Assembly (NCBI RefSeq): GCF_003334855.1
Contig: NZ_QOWE01000030.1
Coordinates: 1-64,000 of the forward strand
Reading direction: 5' to 3'
Source of the DNA: Larkinella punicea
GTDB taxonomy: Bacteria > Bacteroidota > Bacteroidia > Cytophagales > Spirosomataceae
Length of the DNA stretch: 64,000 nt
Shown here: piece by piece, positions 50,915 to 60,073 of the stretch
How positions within the stretch are numbered: the first letter of the stretch is position 1
Layout of the letters: each line of letters begins with the position of its first letter
Notes under the pieces: generated by a model
What the model was told of the DNA's origin: nothing
The model's database searches: none
Seen by the model: only the letters and a program-made list of their open reading frames with translations
Made by a program: the position numbers and the translations under genes

Positions 50915-53900
50915 TTTCGTGAGTTTGAGTTAATACCGGAACCTGATCCAACTCGTCGTCTTTGGGCGGTTTGGCTTGCAGCAGTTGGGCGAGTTTGGCA
51001 AATGCGACATACAGCCCCGGAATCAGAAAGAGTCCGAACAGGGTTCCAATGAGCATACCGCCCGCAGCCGCCGTCCCGATGGAACGGTTCCCCAGGGCTC
51101 CGGCACCGGAAGCAATACAAAGCGGAATCAGTCCGGCAATAAACGCGAAGGAGGTCATCAGAATCGGGCGCAGACGCGACATCGCTCCTTCCATTGCGGC
51201 TTTCAGTATCGACATTCCCTCCTGCTGTTTCTGGTTCGCAAACTCTACGATCAGAATGGCGTTTTTACCCAGCAAACCGATGAGCATGACCAGCGAAACC
51301 TGCGCGTAGATGTTGTTTTGCAAACCGGCCAGTTGCAGACACAGAAACGACCCGAAAATACCGGCGGGCAACGATAGCAAAACCGCCAGCGGCAAAAACA
51401 GACTTTCGTATTGCGCCACCAGCAACAGGTAGACGAAGACCAGACAGATCACAAAAATCCAGATGGCCTGGTCGCCCGACAATACTTCTTCGCGCGTCAT
51501 CCCCGACCAGTCGAAGGTAAAACCGCGCGGCAGCTTTTCTTTGGCCACTTCCTGAATCGCCTTAATGGCATCCCCACTGCTGTAGCCGGGCGCCGACTCG
51601 CCGTTGATCATGGCCGAGGTAAACATGTTGTAGCGGGTCAACTGCTCCGGCCCGTAGACGCGCTCCATCGTGATAAAGTTGGAATACGGCACCATTTCGC
51701 CCTGTTTGTTCTTCACCCGCAGGTTCAGCACGTCCTCCGGTTTGGCCCGGTATTGGGGTGCAGCCTGAACCATCACCTTGTACATCTGATTGAAACGGAT
51801 GAAATTGGACGCGTAAAAACTTCCCATCAGCGTCTGAAGCGTACTCATGGCATTGTCAATGGAAACGCCTTTCTGAGCGGCTTTATCCTGATCAACATGC
51901 AACACGTACTGCGGAAAACTGGGGTCGAAACTGGTGAACACCCGGCTGATTTCCGGTCGCTTTTCCAGTTCGGCGATAAACTCATCCGTTACTTTTTTAG
52001 TCTTTTGCAGATCATCGCTTCGGGTGCGGTCCTGCAACCGGATTTCAAAACCGCTCGAATTCCCAAAACCGGGTACCGTGGGTGGCGAAAAGAACTGGAT
52101 GCTGGCATCGTTGATATTCTTGGTTTTCTCGGCCAGCAAGGCAATCACATCGTCGACCGACTCCTTGCGTTCGTCCCAGCTTTTGAGGTTGATCATGCCC
52201 ATCCCGTACGACGCCCCGGCGCCGTCGGTCATCAGACTCAAACCCGCCAGCGTCGATACGTTCTCGACTGATTCGAGTTTGGAAGCCGCCTGCTGCACCA
52301 GATCCATGACCTCCTCCGTCCGCTCCACGGTAGCCCCAACGGGTGTGGTCACGTTCACGTAAATCATACCCTGATCCTCGGTCGGAATGAAACCGGCGGG
52401 CAAAATGGTGTTGATCCCCCAGATTGCCGCTACGAAAAGCAGCAAAACGCCCCAGGTCACGACGCTTCGATTCACAAACGGACGCAAACCGCGCCGATAT
52501 TTCCCGGCAACGGCATCATATCCACGGTTAAATTTGGCAAAAAACCGTCCCAGCAATCCCTTTTGCTCCCCATGAACGGGTCGTAGCAAGAGGGCGCACA
52601 AAGCCGGTGTCAGGGTTACGGCGTTGATCCCCGAAATCACAATGGAAATCGCCAGCGTCAGCGAAAACTGCCGGTAGAAAATACCGACCGGACCTGACAG
52701 GAAAGCGACCGGGATAAATACCGCTGACATCACCAGCGTAATGGCAACAATGGCTCCGCTGATTTCTTTCATGGCCGCAAACGTAGCCGCCCGTGGAGAT
52801 AAATGTTCTTCGGTCATTTTGGCATGAACGGCCTCCACCACCACAATGGCATTATCGACCACAATCCCGATGGCCAACACCAAAGCGAAGAGCGTAAGCA
52901 GATTCACCGAGAAACCGATCACATCCATGAACGCAAACGTACCGACCAGCGCCACCGGAACCGCCAGGGCACAGATCAGTGTCGAACGCCAGTCCTGGAG
53001 GAACAGGAAGACGACGATGAATACGAGGATGAAAGCTTCGAACAGCGTACGAACTACTTCGTGAATGGAAGCGTCAAGAAAACGCGACACATCGTAGGCA
53101 AAGTTGTAGGTCATGCCTGGCGGGAAAGTCGTTTCTTTCAGCTCGGCCATGCGTTTCTTGACGTTGGCAATCACATCCCGGGCATTCGACCCCGGACGCT
53201 GTTTTAGCATGAGAGAAGCGGAAGGTCGCCCATCATTTTTCGACAAAATACCGTAGTTAAGTGACCCAAATTCTACGTCTGCGACATCCTTTAAACGAAG
53301 AATCGAACCATCGTCTTTGGTTCGGATAACAATATTTTCGTACTGAACCGGTTCAATAAATTTCCCCGTGTAGCGCAAAACATATTGCAACACCTGCGCA
53401 TCCCGATCGGCACTTTCACCCGTTTTTCCGGGAGCAGCCTCCACATTTTGTTCCCGAATGGCCGCGATGACATCATCGGCAGAAACTTCATAGGCCGTCA
53501 TCCGGTCGGGTTTGAGCCACACCCGCATAGAATACTCCCGAGACCCCATGATTTCGGCAAAACCAACGCCATCAATCCGTCTCAGTTCCGCCAAAATGTT
53601 GATATCGGCAAAGTTATAAATGAACTTTTCGTCAGCCACTGAATCTGTGCTGACCAGGTTCATATACAACAGCATGCTGTTTACTTCTTTCTCCGTCGTT
53701 ACCCCGGCCTTGATTACTTCCTCCGGAAGTTCATCCAAAACCGTCGTAACCCGGTTCTGGACATTGACAGCCGCCAGATCAGGATTTGTTCCTACCTTAA
53801 AAAAAACCTGTATCAAGGTGATCCCGTCGTTTCCGGAAACAGCGGTCATGTAGGTCATATTGGGAACCCCGTTGATCGCTCGTTCCAACGGCATTGCCAC

Positions 53901-54080
53901 AGCTTTTGTACTTACCTGCGCATTTGCTCCGGTGTATTTTGCCGTTACGGTAACTGATGGCGGAACAATATCGGGAAATTGGGTAACCGGTAAATTCATC
54001 AGCGACAAGACTCCCAGCAGCGTAATAAACACGGAAATTACGGCAGAGAGTAATGGCCTTTTTATGAACGTATTAAACAT
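50892..54080 (-). CDS. RND efflux permease, HAE-1 (AcrB/MexB) type
   Basis: This 1062-residue inner-membrane pump has the HAE-1 layout: 12 spans, two large periplasmic loops and duplicated halves. Typical stretches are FIKRPLLSAVISVFITLLGV at the N-terminus, PLERAINGVPNMTYMTAVS, the proton-relay GIVVDNAIVVVEAV in span 4 and FIPTEDQGMIYV in the second half. It exports hydrophobic drugs or bile-like compounds with the adaptor and outer-membrane factor in the same operon. The frame overlaps the outer-membrane factor's ATG by 23 bp. Substrate range unknown. Confidence 0.95.
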   Translation of the reverse strand: MFNTFIKRPLLSAVISVFITLLGVLSLMNLPVTQFPDIVPPSVTVTAKYTGANAQVSTKAVAMPLERAINGVPNMTYMTAVSGNDGITLIQVFFKVGTNPDLAAVNVQNRVTTVLDELPEEVIKAGVTTEKEVNSMLLYMNLVSTDSVADEKFIYNFADINILAELRRIDGVGFAEIMGSREYSMRVWLKPDRMTAYEVSADDVIAAIREQNVEAAPGKTGESADRDAQVLQYVLRYTGKFIEPVQYENIVIRTKDDGSILRLKDVADVEFGSLNYGILSKNDGRPSASLMLKQRPGSNARDVIANVKKRMAELKETTFPPGMTYNFAYDVSRFLDASIHEVVRTLFEAFILVFIVVFLFLQDWRSTLICALAVPVALVGTFAFMDVIGFSVNLLTLFALVLAIGIVVDNAIVVVEAVHAKMTEEHLSPRAATFAAMKEISGAIVAITLVMSAVFIPVAFLSGPVGIFYRQFSLTLAISIVISGINAVTLTPALCALLLRPVHGEQKGLLGRFFAKFNRGYDAVAGKYRRGLRPFVNRSVVTWGVLLLFVAAIWGINTILPAGFIPTEDQGMIYVNVTTPVGATVERTEEVMDLVQQAASKLESVENVSTLAGLSLMTDGAGASYGMGMINLKSWDERKESVDDVIALLAEKTKNINDASIQFFSPPTVPGFGNSSGFEIRLQDRTRSDDLQKTKKVTDEFIAELEKRPEISRVFTSFDPSFPQYVLHVDQDKAAQKGVSIDNAMSTLQTLMGSFYASNFIRFNQMYKVMVQAAPQYRAKPEDVLNLRVKNKQGEMVPYSNFITMERVYGPEQLTRYNMFTSAMINGESAPGYSSGDAIKAIQEVAKEKLPRGFTFDWSGMTREEVLSGDQAIWIFVICLVFVYLLLVAQYESLFLPLAVLLSLPAGIFGSFLCLQLAGLQNNIYAQVSLVMLIGLLGKNAILIVEFANQKQQEGMSILKAAMEGAMSRLRPILMTSFAFIAGLIPLCIASGAGALGNRSIGTAAAGGMLIGTLFGLFLIPGLYVAFAKLAQLLQAKPPKDDELDQVPVLTQTHENGTTVHS

Positions 54081-54187
54081 AGTTTCGTGCTAATAAATCT
54101 AAAGTACAGGCTGCCCTCCGATCGCGGATGCGACCGAAAGTTGCTCTGTACCGAAGAGTGGAGTGTAATGATCGGAGGTTTACCCGG

Positions 54188-55339
54188 TTAGTTGGCAACG
54201 ACTTCGGCCTCGGACTTTGCGGGGTTTAAGGTCAGCAAACTTTCGGGTGACAGGGCCTGCGGAACGATTTGCTGACCATCACGGATGTTCTGAATGCCTT
54301 CGTAGACAACCTTTTCGCCGGGTTCCAGCCCCGATTTCACGAGGTAAAACTGGGCGACGCGGCTCTGGGGAACGAAGCTCCTCATTTTGACTTTGTTGGA
54401 CGCATCGACCACATACACGTAGTTCTTATCCTGGATTTCAAACACGGCTTTCTGGGGAACCAGAACGGCATTGTCCACTTCATTTTTCAGGCGAATTTTG
54501 CCCGTAGCCCCGTGCTTGAGCATTTTATCAGGATTTGGAAAACGGGCCCGGAAAGCAATCGTGCCGGAACCATCGTCGAACACGCTTTCCATCGTTTCGA
54601 TTTTTCCCGCCTGCTTGTAAGGGGTATCGTCGGCCAGGAGCAGCGTTACTTCCTGCCCGCTGCTGCTATGCTGCCCTTTTTTGATATACTCCAGGTATTC
54701 TTTTTCCGACACGTGAAAATAAGCGTAGACTTCACGAATGTCCGAAACCGTAGTCAGCAGCGCGCCTTCTTCGATCAAACTCCCCATTTTGGACGGAATC
54801 CGGTTGATCACGCCATCAAACGGGGCGCGGATGCTGGCGTGAGCCAGGCGCAGCGAAGCATTCTCCTGGGCCGATTGAGCCTCTTCGATGGCGGCTTTGG
54901 CCGCATCGAGTTTCGACTTCGACAGTTCCAGTTCGGAAGCCGAAATTACTTTCTTGTCGACCAGCAACTTGACACGACCCAGCTCTACCTCGGCGGTTTT
55001 GGCTTCGGCCATCGCGCTCTTCAGGTTGGCTTTGGCTTTGGCCAGTTCGGCCTGGTACTCAGCCTGGTTGATCTGGAAAAGCAACTGGCCTTTTTTCACC
55101 TGCCGCCCTTCGTCGACATGTATTTTATCTAGAAACCCGCCAACGCGGGCACGAATTTCCACGTTCCGAACGGCCTCCACATTGCCGGCGTATTCACGCT
55201 GCAGGGTGGTCGACTGTCTTGTAATTTCAAAAATGGGGAGTGCCGGTTTTTCAACCTCGGTTTTCTCCTCGGCCTGGCTACTACAACCCGTGATAAAAGC
55301 ACTGATTGATAGCGCAATGGCAATGACGTATCCTTTCAT
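54188..55339 (-). CDS. RND efflux periplasmic adaptor lipoprotein
   Basis: ATG 55339 gives 383 residues with lipoprotein signal MKGYVIAIALSISAFITGC; the upstream frame to 55489 is leader. The membrane-fusion layout is clear: lipoyl half GFLDKIHVDEGRQVKKGQLLF, a long alpha-hairpin (YQAELAKAKANLKSAMAEAKTAEVELGRVKLL, ending SLRLAHASIRAPFDGVI), a beta-barrel and the membrane-proximal domain. It links the RND pump to the outer-membrane channel. It is 107 bp before the permease gene. Confidence 0.94.
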   Translation of the reverse strand: MKGYVIAIALSISAFITGCSSQAEEKTEVEKPALPIFEITRQSTTLQREYAGNVEAVRNVEIRARVGGFLDKIHVDEGRQVKKGQLLFQINQAEYQAELAKAKANLKSAMAEAKTAEVELGRVKLLVDKKVISASELELSKSKLDAAKAAIEEAQSAQENASLRLAHASIRAPFDGVINRIPSKMGSLIEEGALLTTVSDIREVYAYFHVSEKEYLEYIKKGQHSSSGQEVTLLLADDTPYKQAGKIETMESVFDDGSGTIAFRARFPNPDKMLKHGATGKIRLKNEVDNAVLVPQKAVFEIQDKNYVYVVDASNKVKMRSFVPQSRVAQFYLVKSGLEPGEKVVYEGIQNIRDGQQIVPQALSPESLLTLNPAKSEAEVVAN

Positions 55340-55496
55340 GATTGTGATATGATTTCTCGTTAAGCGTTTAAGCGTATAGGGAAGCCAGGACATGTTCATC
55401 CCTGAACAAAGTCCGACCTGATTTCTAATCAATAAAAAAGGTAACAGGGTAGTATCGTACTGGATTGAAAGCGCTCCGCCTGAGCGCAAAGACCCC

Positions 55497-55892
55497 TTAA
55501 GCTTGAGGTGGAGGGGAGTTTATCTCCTGAACATGCGAAAAAACACGAATGGATGTTAGTCCAACAGGTCGGGCTGCCAGGCGCCAGTAAACGGGCTTTA
55601 AGGAAAAAGAAAAAAGTGGAGCAGAGAAATAATCGTGTTCAATGTTGGCAACGTCGGACTCTTCTTTGGCATCGTCCTGTTCCGGAAGGGCGTCGATAAT
55701 GCCCAGCCAGTTTTCAAGAATCAACTCACCGATGCTTTCAATGCGGTTAACGGATAAATCTTCTTTTTGGGCACCATGAATCATTCTCGGCGAAAAATGT
55801 TCGGGCACATCGACACTAATGTTGATGATGTGCAGCGCCATTAGCCAGCAGAATAACCGGTGCAGAAAGAAGTTTTTTCTCCGTTTACTCAT
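55497..55892 (-). CDS. Small leader protein of the efflux operon, unknown function
   Basis: This 131-residue protein has one N-terminal hydrophobic span (FFLHRLFCWLMALHIINISV after a basic MSKRRKN). It continues with an acidic middle (LPEQDDAKEESDVANIEHDYF) and ends FSHVQEINSPPPQA. I recall similar small proteins preceding RND pumps in Bacteroidota, but have no family name. It is the first gene after a consensus promoter. The span may be an uncleaved anchor or a signal peptide. Confidence 0.72.
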   Translation of the reverse strand: MSKRRKNFFLHRLFCWLMALHIINISVDVPEHFSPRMIHGAQKEDLSVNRIESIGELILENWLGIIDALPEQDDAKEESDVANIEHDYFSAPLFSFSLKPVYWRLAARPVGLTSIRVFSHVQEINSPPPQA

Positions 55893-56191
55893 TTGAGTGT
55901 TGAATCCTTAATCGTTACAAAATTAAGTACATATATGGGAAATATACAAATAAAATTCGCAAAATCGGCCAAATTTGCAAATAGTTACTGCTTTTTCTCC
56001 GATCATTACAATTTAACAACACCAACTTTTCCGTTTTACGCTGGCGTATACGGCGTTTGTTGGTATTCTCTATAAAAAGAAACGCAGAAGTCGGAAAAGA
56101 GTTCGACGGATATGCATACTACTCTGAATGATAGACTAATTTTACAAACCCAGACAGGTATTTTTACCCACTGTTTGGTGCTCTTACCGTT
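55893..56191. other. 299-bp divergent region between efflux operon and DUF1697 gene
   Basis: Besides the efflux promoter at 55918-55950, the rest is AT-rich without an evident second promoter match. TAATTTTA near 56135 is one base off TAnnTTTG and could serve the DUF1697 gene. CGCTGGCGTATACGGCG near 56040 is partly palindromic. Confidence 0.55.
55918..55950 (-). promoter_or_regulatory. Full Bacteroidota promoter of the RND efflux operon
   Basis: On the minus strand TTTG (55950-55947), a 21-bp spacer and TAATTTTG (55925-55918) match TTTG-N19-21-TAnnTTTG. The first start codon (55892) is 25 bp from the -7 box. Confidence 0.8.
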
Positions 56192-56749
56192 ATGAAAACC
56201 GCCCTCGCAATTCTCCGTGGCATCAATGTCAGTGGTCAAAAAAAAGTCCCTATGAGCGAGTTAAAGTGCTTGTTCGAGGGCTTGAACTGCCAGCAGGTCA
56301 AAACGTACATTCAAAGCGGCAACGTCGTTTTCACGCATTCCGCTGCCGACGAGGAACAACTGGCGAGACAGATTGAGAAGAAAATTACTGAAACATTTGG
56401 CTTTCAGGTGCCGGTTTTGACCCGGTCGCTGAGCGAACTGGCCGACATCGTTGCCCAAAATCCTTTTTTACAGGAAGATAACACCGAGGTCGATAAGCTT
56501 CATATTACGTTTTTATCGGATACACCCGACCCCTCGAATGGTGACAAAATAAAGGACTTGTTATCCGGTGCCGACCGGTTTGTGCTCTCCGGAAAAGAAA
56601 TATACGTGTATTGCCCGGGCGGTTATGGCAACACCAAACTGAGCAATACCTTTTTTGAAAACAAGCTCAAGGTAACGGCCACGACCCGAAACTGGAAAAC
56701 CGTCAATGAGCTTTTAAAAATGATGCAATCGTTAAATCCAGGCCAGTAG
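56192..56749 (+). CDS. DUF1697 domain protein
   Basis: This 185-residue soluble protein has the DUF1697 opening AILRGINVSGQKKVPMSELK and the YIQSGNVVFTH motif. LHITFLSDTPD and the C-terminal NTFFENKLKVTATTRNWKTVNELLKM complete the domain. The family is common in bacteria and has no established function. It is monocistronic, divergent from the efflux operon and convergent with the acyl-CoA synthetase. Codon use is typical of the host. Confidence 0.92.
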   Translation: MKTALAILRGINVSGQKKVPMSELKCLFEGLNCQQVKTYIQSGNVVFTHSAADEEQLARQIEKKITETFGFQVPVLTRSLSELADIVAQNPFLQEDNTEVDKLHITFLSDTPDPSNGDKIKDLLSGADRFVLSGKEIYVYCPGGYGNTKLSNTFFENKLKVTATTRNWKTVNELLKMMQSLNPGQ

Positions 56750-56783
56750 CGAACCGGATTTTTTTGCTCCGAAAGGGGCTTTT

Positions 56784-58460
56784 TCAGGAGAATATCAGCG
56801 CTTTCATCTCGGCCCGGATTTTCTTTTTATCTATTTTACCGACGCTGGTTTTCGGAATTTCACCGACCAGCACAATGCGATCCGGCACATACCATTTGTT
56901 GATATCTCCGCTTGAAATCTGGCCCTGCAAGGCGGTTTTGATCGTTTCAGCCGTCACTTTGCCGGCATACTCCGGTTTCAACACCACCAACGCGTGCGGA
57001 CGTTCTCCCCATTTTTCGTCCGGAAAACCGACCACCGCCGACTCCGCCACGCCCTCGATTTGCGACAGGCAGTTTTCGATCGCCAGCGACGAAACCCACT
57101 CGCCACCTGACTTGATGACGTCCTTGGTGCGATCGGCAATGATCACCCAGTTGTCGGGTGTGATGGCGGCCACATCACCCGTGTGGAGCCAGCCATTGCG
57201 CCATAGTTCTTCGCCCCGCTCGGTTTCCTTGTAATAGCCCTGCGTAAGCCAGAATCCCCGCGCTGTCAGTTCGCCGAGCGAATGACCGTCGTGCGGAACC
57301 GGCTGTCCGTCATCGTCCTGCAACTGGATGTCGATAAAGGGCGCGATGCGACCGGCCCGCGTCCGAAACTCCACCTGCTCGTCGATGGGCAACGCACGTT
57401 CGGTGTCATTCAGGTAGGTGAGCGACAGAATCGGAGCGGTTTCGGACAGTCCATAACCCGCATAGATTTGAATGCCCAGTTCCAGGGCGGCTTTTGCCAG
57501 CCCTTTCGTCAGCGCCGAGCCGCCGATGATGACCTTCCAGCGACTCAAATCCACCTGTCTGGCAACCGGGCTATTCACCAGCATCGTCAGAATGGTCGGG
57601 ACGCAGTGCGAGAGGGTTACTTTTTCTTTTAGGAGTAATTTCAGAAGCATTTCGGGTTCATACCGCCCCGGATACACCTGCCGCGCCGACAGCATGGTTG
57701 CCAGGAGCGGAAAACCCCAGGCGTGAACATGAAACAGGGGCGTGATGGGCATGTATACATCATGGGTCGAATGAAACGCGACGGCTTCATACCCGCAGAT
57801 GTAGGTCACCAGCCCCATCGTGTGCATGAACAACTGCCGGTGCGAAAAATAAACACCTTTCGGATTGCCGGTGGTGCCGGTGGTATAAAACGTCGTAGCC
57901 CAGGTATTTTCGTCAAAATCCGGGAAATCGTACTGGTCCGAAGCGGTATTCAACAGACTTTCGTATTCGCCGACAAAACCGTCCGGAATCACAACCTCTT
58001 GATTTTGATACACTTTATCGCTCACCAGAATAAACGTTTCGACCGTCGTGAGCTGGCTTTTGATCGCATCGAGCAGCGGTAGAAAATCTTCATGAATGAC
58101 CACCACTTTGTCTTCCGCATGATTCATGCAATACAGAATCTGCGCGGGAGACAACCGCACGTTGATCGTGTGCAGAATGGCCCCCAGGCACGGAATGGCA
58201 AAAAAACACTCCAGATACCGGTGGCTGTCCCAATCGAAAACCGCTACCGTATCGCCCGGCTTCACCCCACTGGAAGTTAGCAAATTGGCCAGACGACGAA
58301 CCCGCTGGTTGAATTCCACGTAATTCATGCGGAACAGGTCGCGGTAAACAATTTCCCGCTGTGGCTCGTAGTTGAGCGACTGTGCCAATATCGTTTTTAC
58401 CAGAAGCGGTTGCTCCTGAGCCGAAGCCGTGCGGGGAATCAGTTTCGTAGCAATCATCAC
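56784..58460 (-). CDS. Medium/long-chain acyl-CoA synthetase (AMP-forming)
   Basis: The 558-residue adenylate-forming enzyme activates a fatty acid with ATP and CoA. Motifs are FYTTGTTGNPKGVYFSHRQ (P-loop), GYGLSETAPILSLTYL (acyl-adenylate), GWLHTGDVAAI and DRTKDVIKSGGEWVSS (hinge), and the C-terminal catalytic Lys in PKTSVGKIDKK. The pattern is close to AlkK-like medium-chain ligases. It stands alone; the nucleoside transporter gene upstream is 92 bp away. Confidence 0.92.
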   Translation of the reverse strand: MMIATKLIPRTASAQEQPLLVKTILAQSLNYEPQREIVYRDLFRMNYVEFNQRVRRLANLLTSSGVKPGDTVAVFDWDSHRYLECFFAIPCLGAILHTINVRLSPAQILYCMNHAEDKVVVIHEDFLPLLDAIKSQLTTVETFILVSDKVYQNQEVVIPDGFVGEYESLLNTASDQYDFPDFDENTWATTFYTTGTTGNPKGVYFSHRQLFMHTMGLVTYICGYEAVAFHSTHDVYMPITPLFHVHAWGFPLLATMLSARQVYPGRYEPEMLLKLLLKEKVTLSHCVPTILTMLVNSPVARQVDLSRWKVIIGGSALTKGLAKAALELGIQIYAGYGLSETAPILSLTYLNDTERALPIDEQVEFRTRAGRIAPFIDIQLQDDDGQPVPHDGHSLGELTARGFWLTQGYYKETERGEELWRNGWLHTGDVAAITPDNWVIIADRTKDVIKSGGEWVSSLAIENCLSQIEGVAESAVVGFPDEKWGERPHALVVLKPEYAGKVTAETIKTALQGQISSGDINKWYVPDRIVLVGEIPKTSVGKIDKKKIRAEMKALIFS

Positions 58461-58552
58461 AAGAGGGATAGGAAGGCTAGTAATAGGACAAGAAAATCCT
58501 GCTGAAATTATAGAATTTCAGTCAAATCCTGCCCTCCTGCAGCGGTTTTATT

Positions 58553-59794
58553 TTACAGCAGCAAACCGGCGAGCGTTGCCGACATATACGACGCCAGCGT
58601 TCCGCAAATCAGGGCTTTGAAACCCAGCTTGGCCAGATCGCTCCGGCGCGAAGGGGCCAGCTCGCCAATACCGCCCACCTGAATGGCAATCGACGAAAAA
58701 TTGGCAAATCCGCAGAGCGCGAAGCTGGTGATGGCGATGGTTTTGGGGTCGAGTGTGCTTTTGATTTTCACCAGGTCGAGATAGGCCACAAACTCGTTCA
58801 CCACCATTTTGGTACCCATCAACGACCCCGCAGCCTGAATATCCTTCGACGGAACGCCCATGGCCCAGGCAAAGATGGAAAAGACATGGCCCAGCAAAAA
58901 GTTGAGACTCAGGTTGGGGAAGCCAAAAATGTAATACCCGATCCGGAACAGAATGCTGTCGAGCAAGGCCATTAGGGCGATGAAACCGATCAGCATGGCA
59001 ATGACGTTGAAACCGACTTTCAGCCCTTCAGCCGCGCCGGAAGCAATGGCATCGAGCAGGTTGGCGTGGCTTTTTTTGATTTCCAGCTTCACGATGCCTT
59101 CCGTTTCCGAGACTTCCGTTTCTGGAAAAACGATTTTACTGATCACCAGCGCACCCGGCGCGGCCATCAAACTGGCCGCCAGCAGATACGGTGCCGGAAC
59201 GCCCAGTGAAATATACACCGCCAGAACACCCCCGGCAATGCAGGCAAAACTGCCTGTCATCGACGCCAGCAATTCCGATTGCGTCATGGTTTTCAGATAC
59301 GGTTTGATCATGATCTGTGCTTCGACCTGTCCGACAAACGTACTCGAAACGTTCGACAATGCCTCGGCACCACTAACGCCCATCAACCACTTCATGAACC
59401 GCGCCAACACGGCCACAACCCGCTGCATGATGCCCAGATGGTAGAAAATATTGACCAGAACCGCTACGAAAATGATGGTTGGAATGACCTGAAAGAAGAA
59501 AATAAAGCCATTTTCGGGACCGAACGCTTTGCTGAGCAATTCACGGTTGACCAACGGAGAAAAGACAAATTCAGCACCCTTGACTGATTTCTGTAAAAGC
59601 CGGTCGACAAACTGCCCCAGTGTCTGGAAAATCTGCTGACCAATGTCCGTTTTCAGAATAAAAACCGCCAATCCAAACTGGAGTAGCAACCCGACTCCCA
59701 CAGTTCGATACTTGATTGCTTTGCGGTTGTTTGACATGGCATAGGCGATGCCCAGAATCAATACGATGCCGATCAGTCCGGTAAAACGGCTCAT
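58553..59794 (-). CDS. Concentrative nucleoside transporter (NupC/CNT family)
   Basis: The 413-residue inner-membrane protein imports nucleosides with a cation. It has the CNT family stretches FGPENGFIFFFQVIPTIIFVAVLV, SGAEALSNVSSTFVGQVEAQIMIKPYL with the nucleoside-binding region, and FALCGFANFSSIAIQVGGIGELAP. The N-terminal span MSRFTGLIGIVLILGIAYAMS and the total length match NupC. No nucleoside-catabolic genes are adjacent. Confidence 0.93.
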   Translation of the reverse strand: MSRFTGLIGIVLILGIAYAMSNNRKAIKYRTVGVGLLLQFGLAVFILKTDIGQQIFQTLGQFVDRLLQKSVKGAEFVFSPLVNRELLSKAFGPENGFIFFFQVIPTIIFVAVLVNIFYHLGIMQRVVAVLARFMKWLMGVSGAEALSNVSSTFVGQVEAQIMIKPYLKTMTQSELLASMTGSFACIAGGVLAVYISLGVPAPYLLAASLMAAPGALVISKIVFPETEVSETEGIVKLEIKKSHANLLDAIASGAAEGLKVGFNVIAMLIGFIALMALLDSILFRIGYYIFGFPNLSLNFLLGHVFSIFAWAMGVPSKDIQAAGSLMGTKMVVNEFVAYLDLVKIKSTLDPKTIAITSFALCGFANFSSIAIQVGGIGELAPSRRSDLAKLGFKALICGTLASYMSATLAGLLL

Positions 59795-60073
59795 TCAATA
59801 CGCTGGTTAGTTGAAGTGTACGGTAGTTTACAAAAAACTTGTGAAGATAAGAAGGATTGATCGGTCCCGAATGCGAATTAACCGGTTTTCTCATTGGGCA
59901 ACGGTTTATTTCCTGTTCGCGAATGTCGTGGTTTCTCCGATGTTCAGTGTCTTTCATACCGTTTCCATTCTCTTTTTTTTGCTAATTATCAGACAAAAAC
60001 AGAAGAAATTTGTTATCTTATTATCTCTGATTATCAATTAATTAATTGAATAATTTCAATAATTATTGGATAT

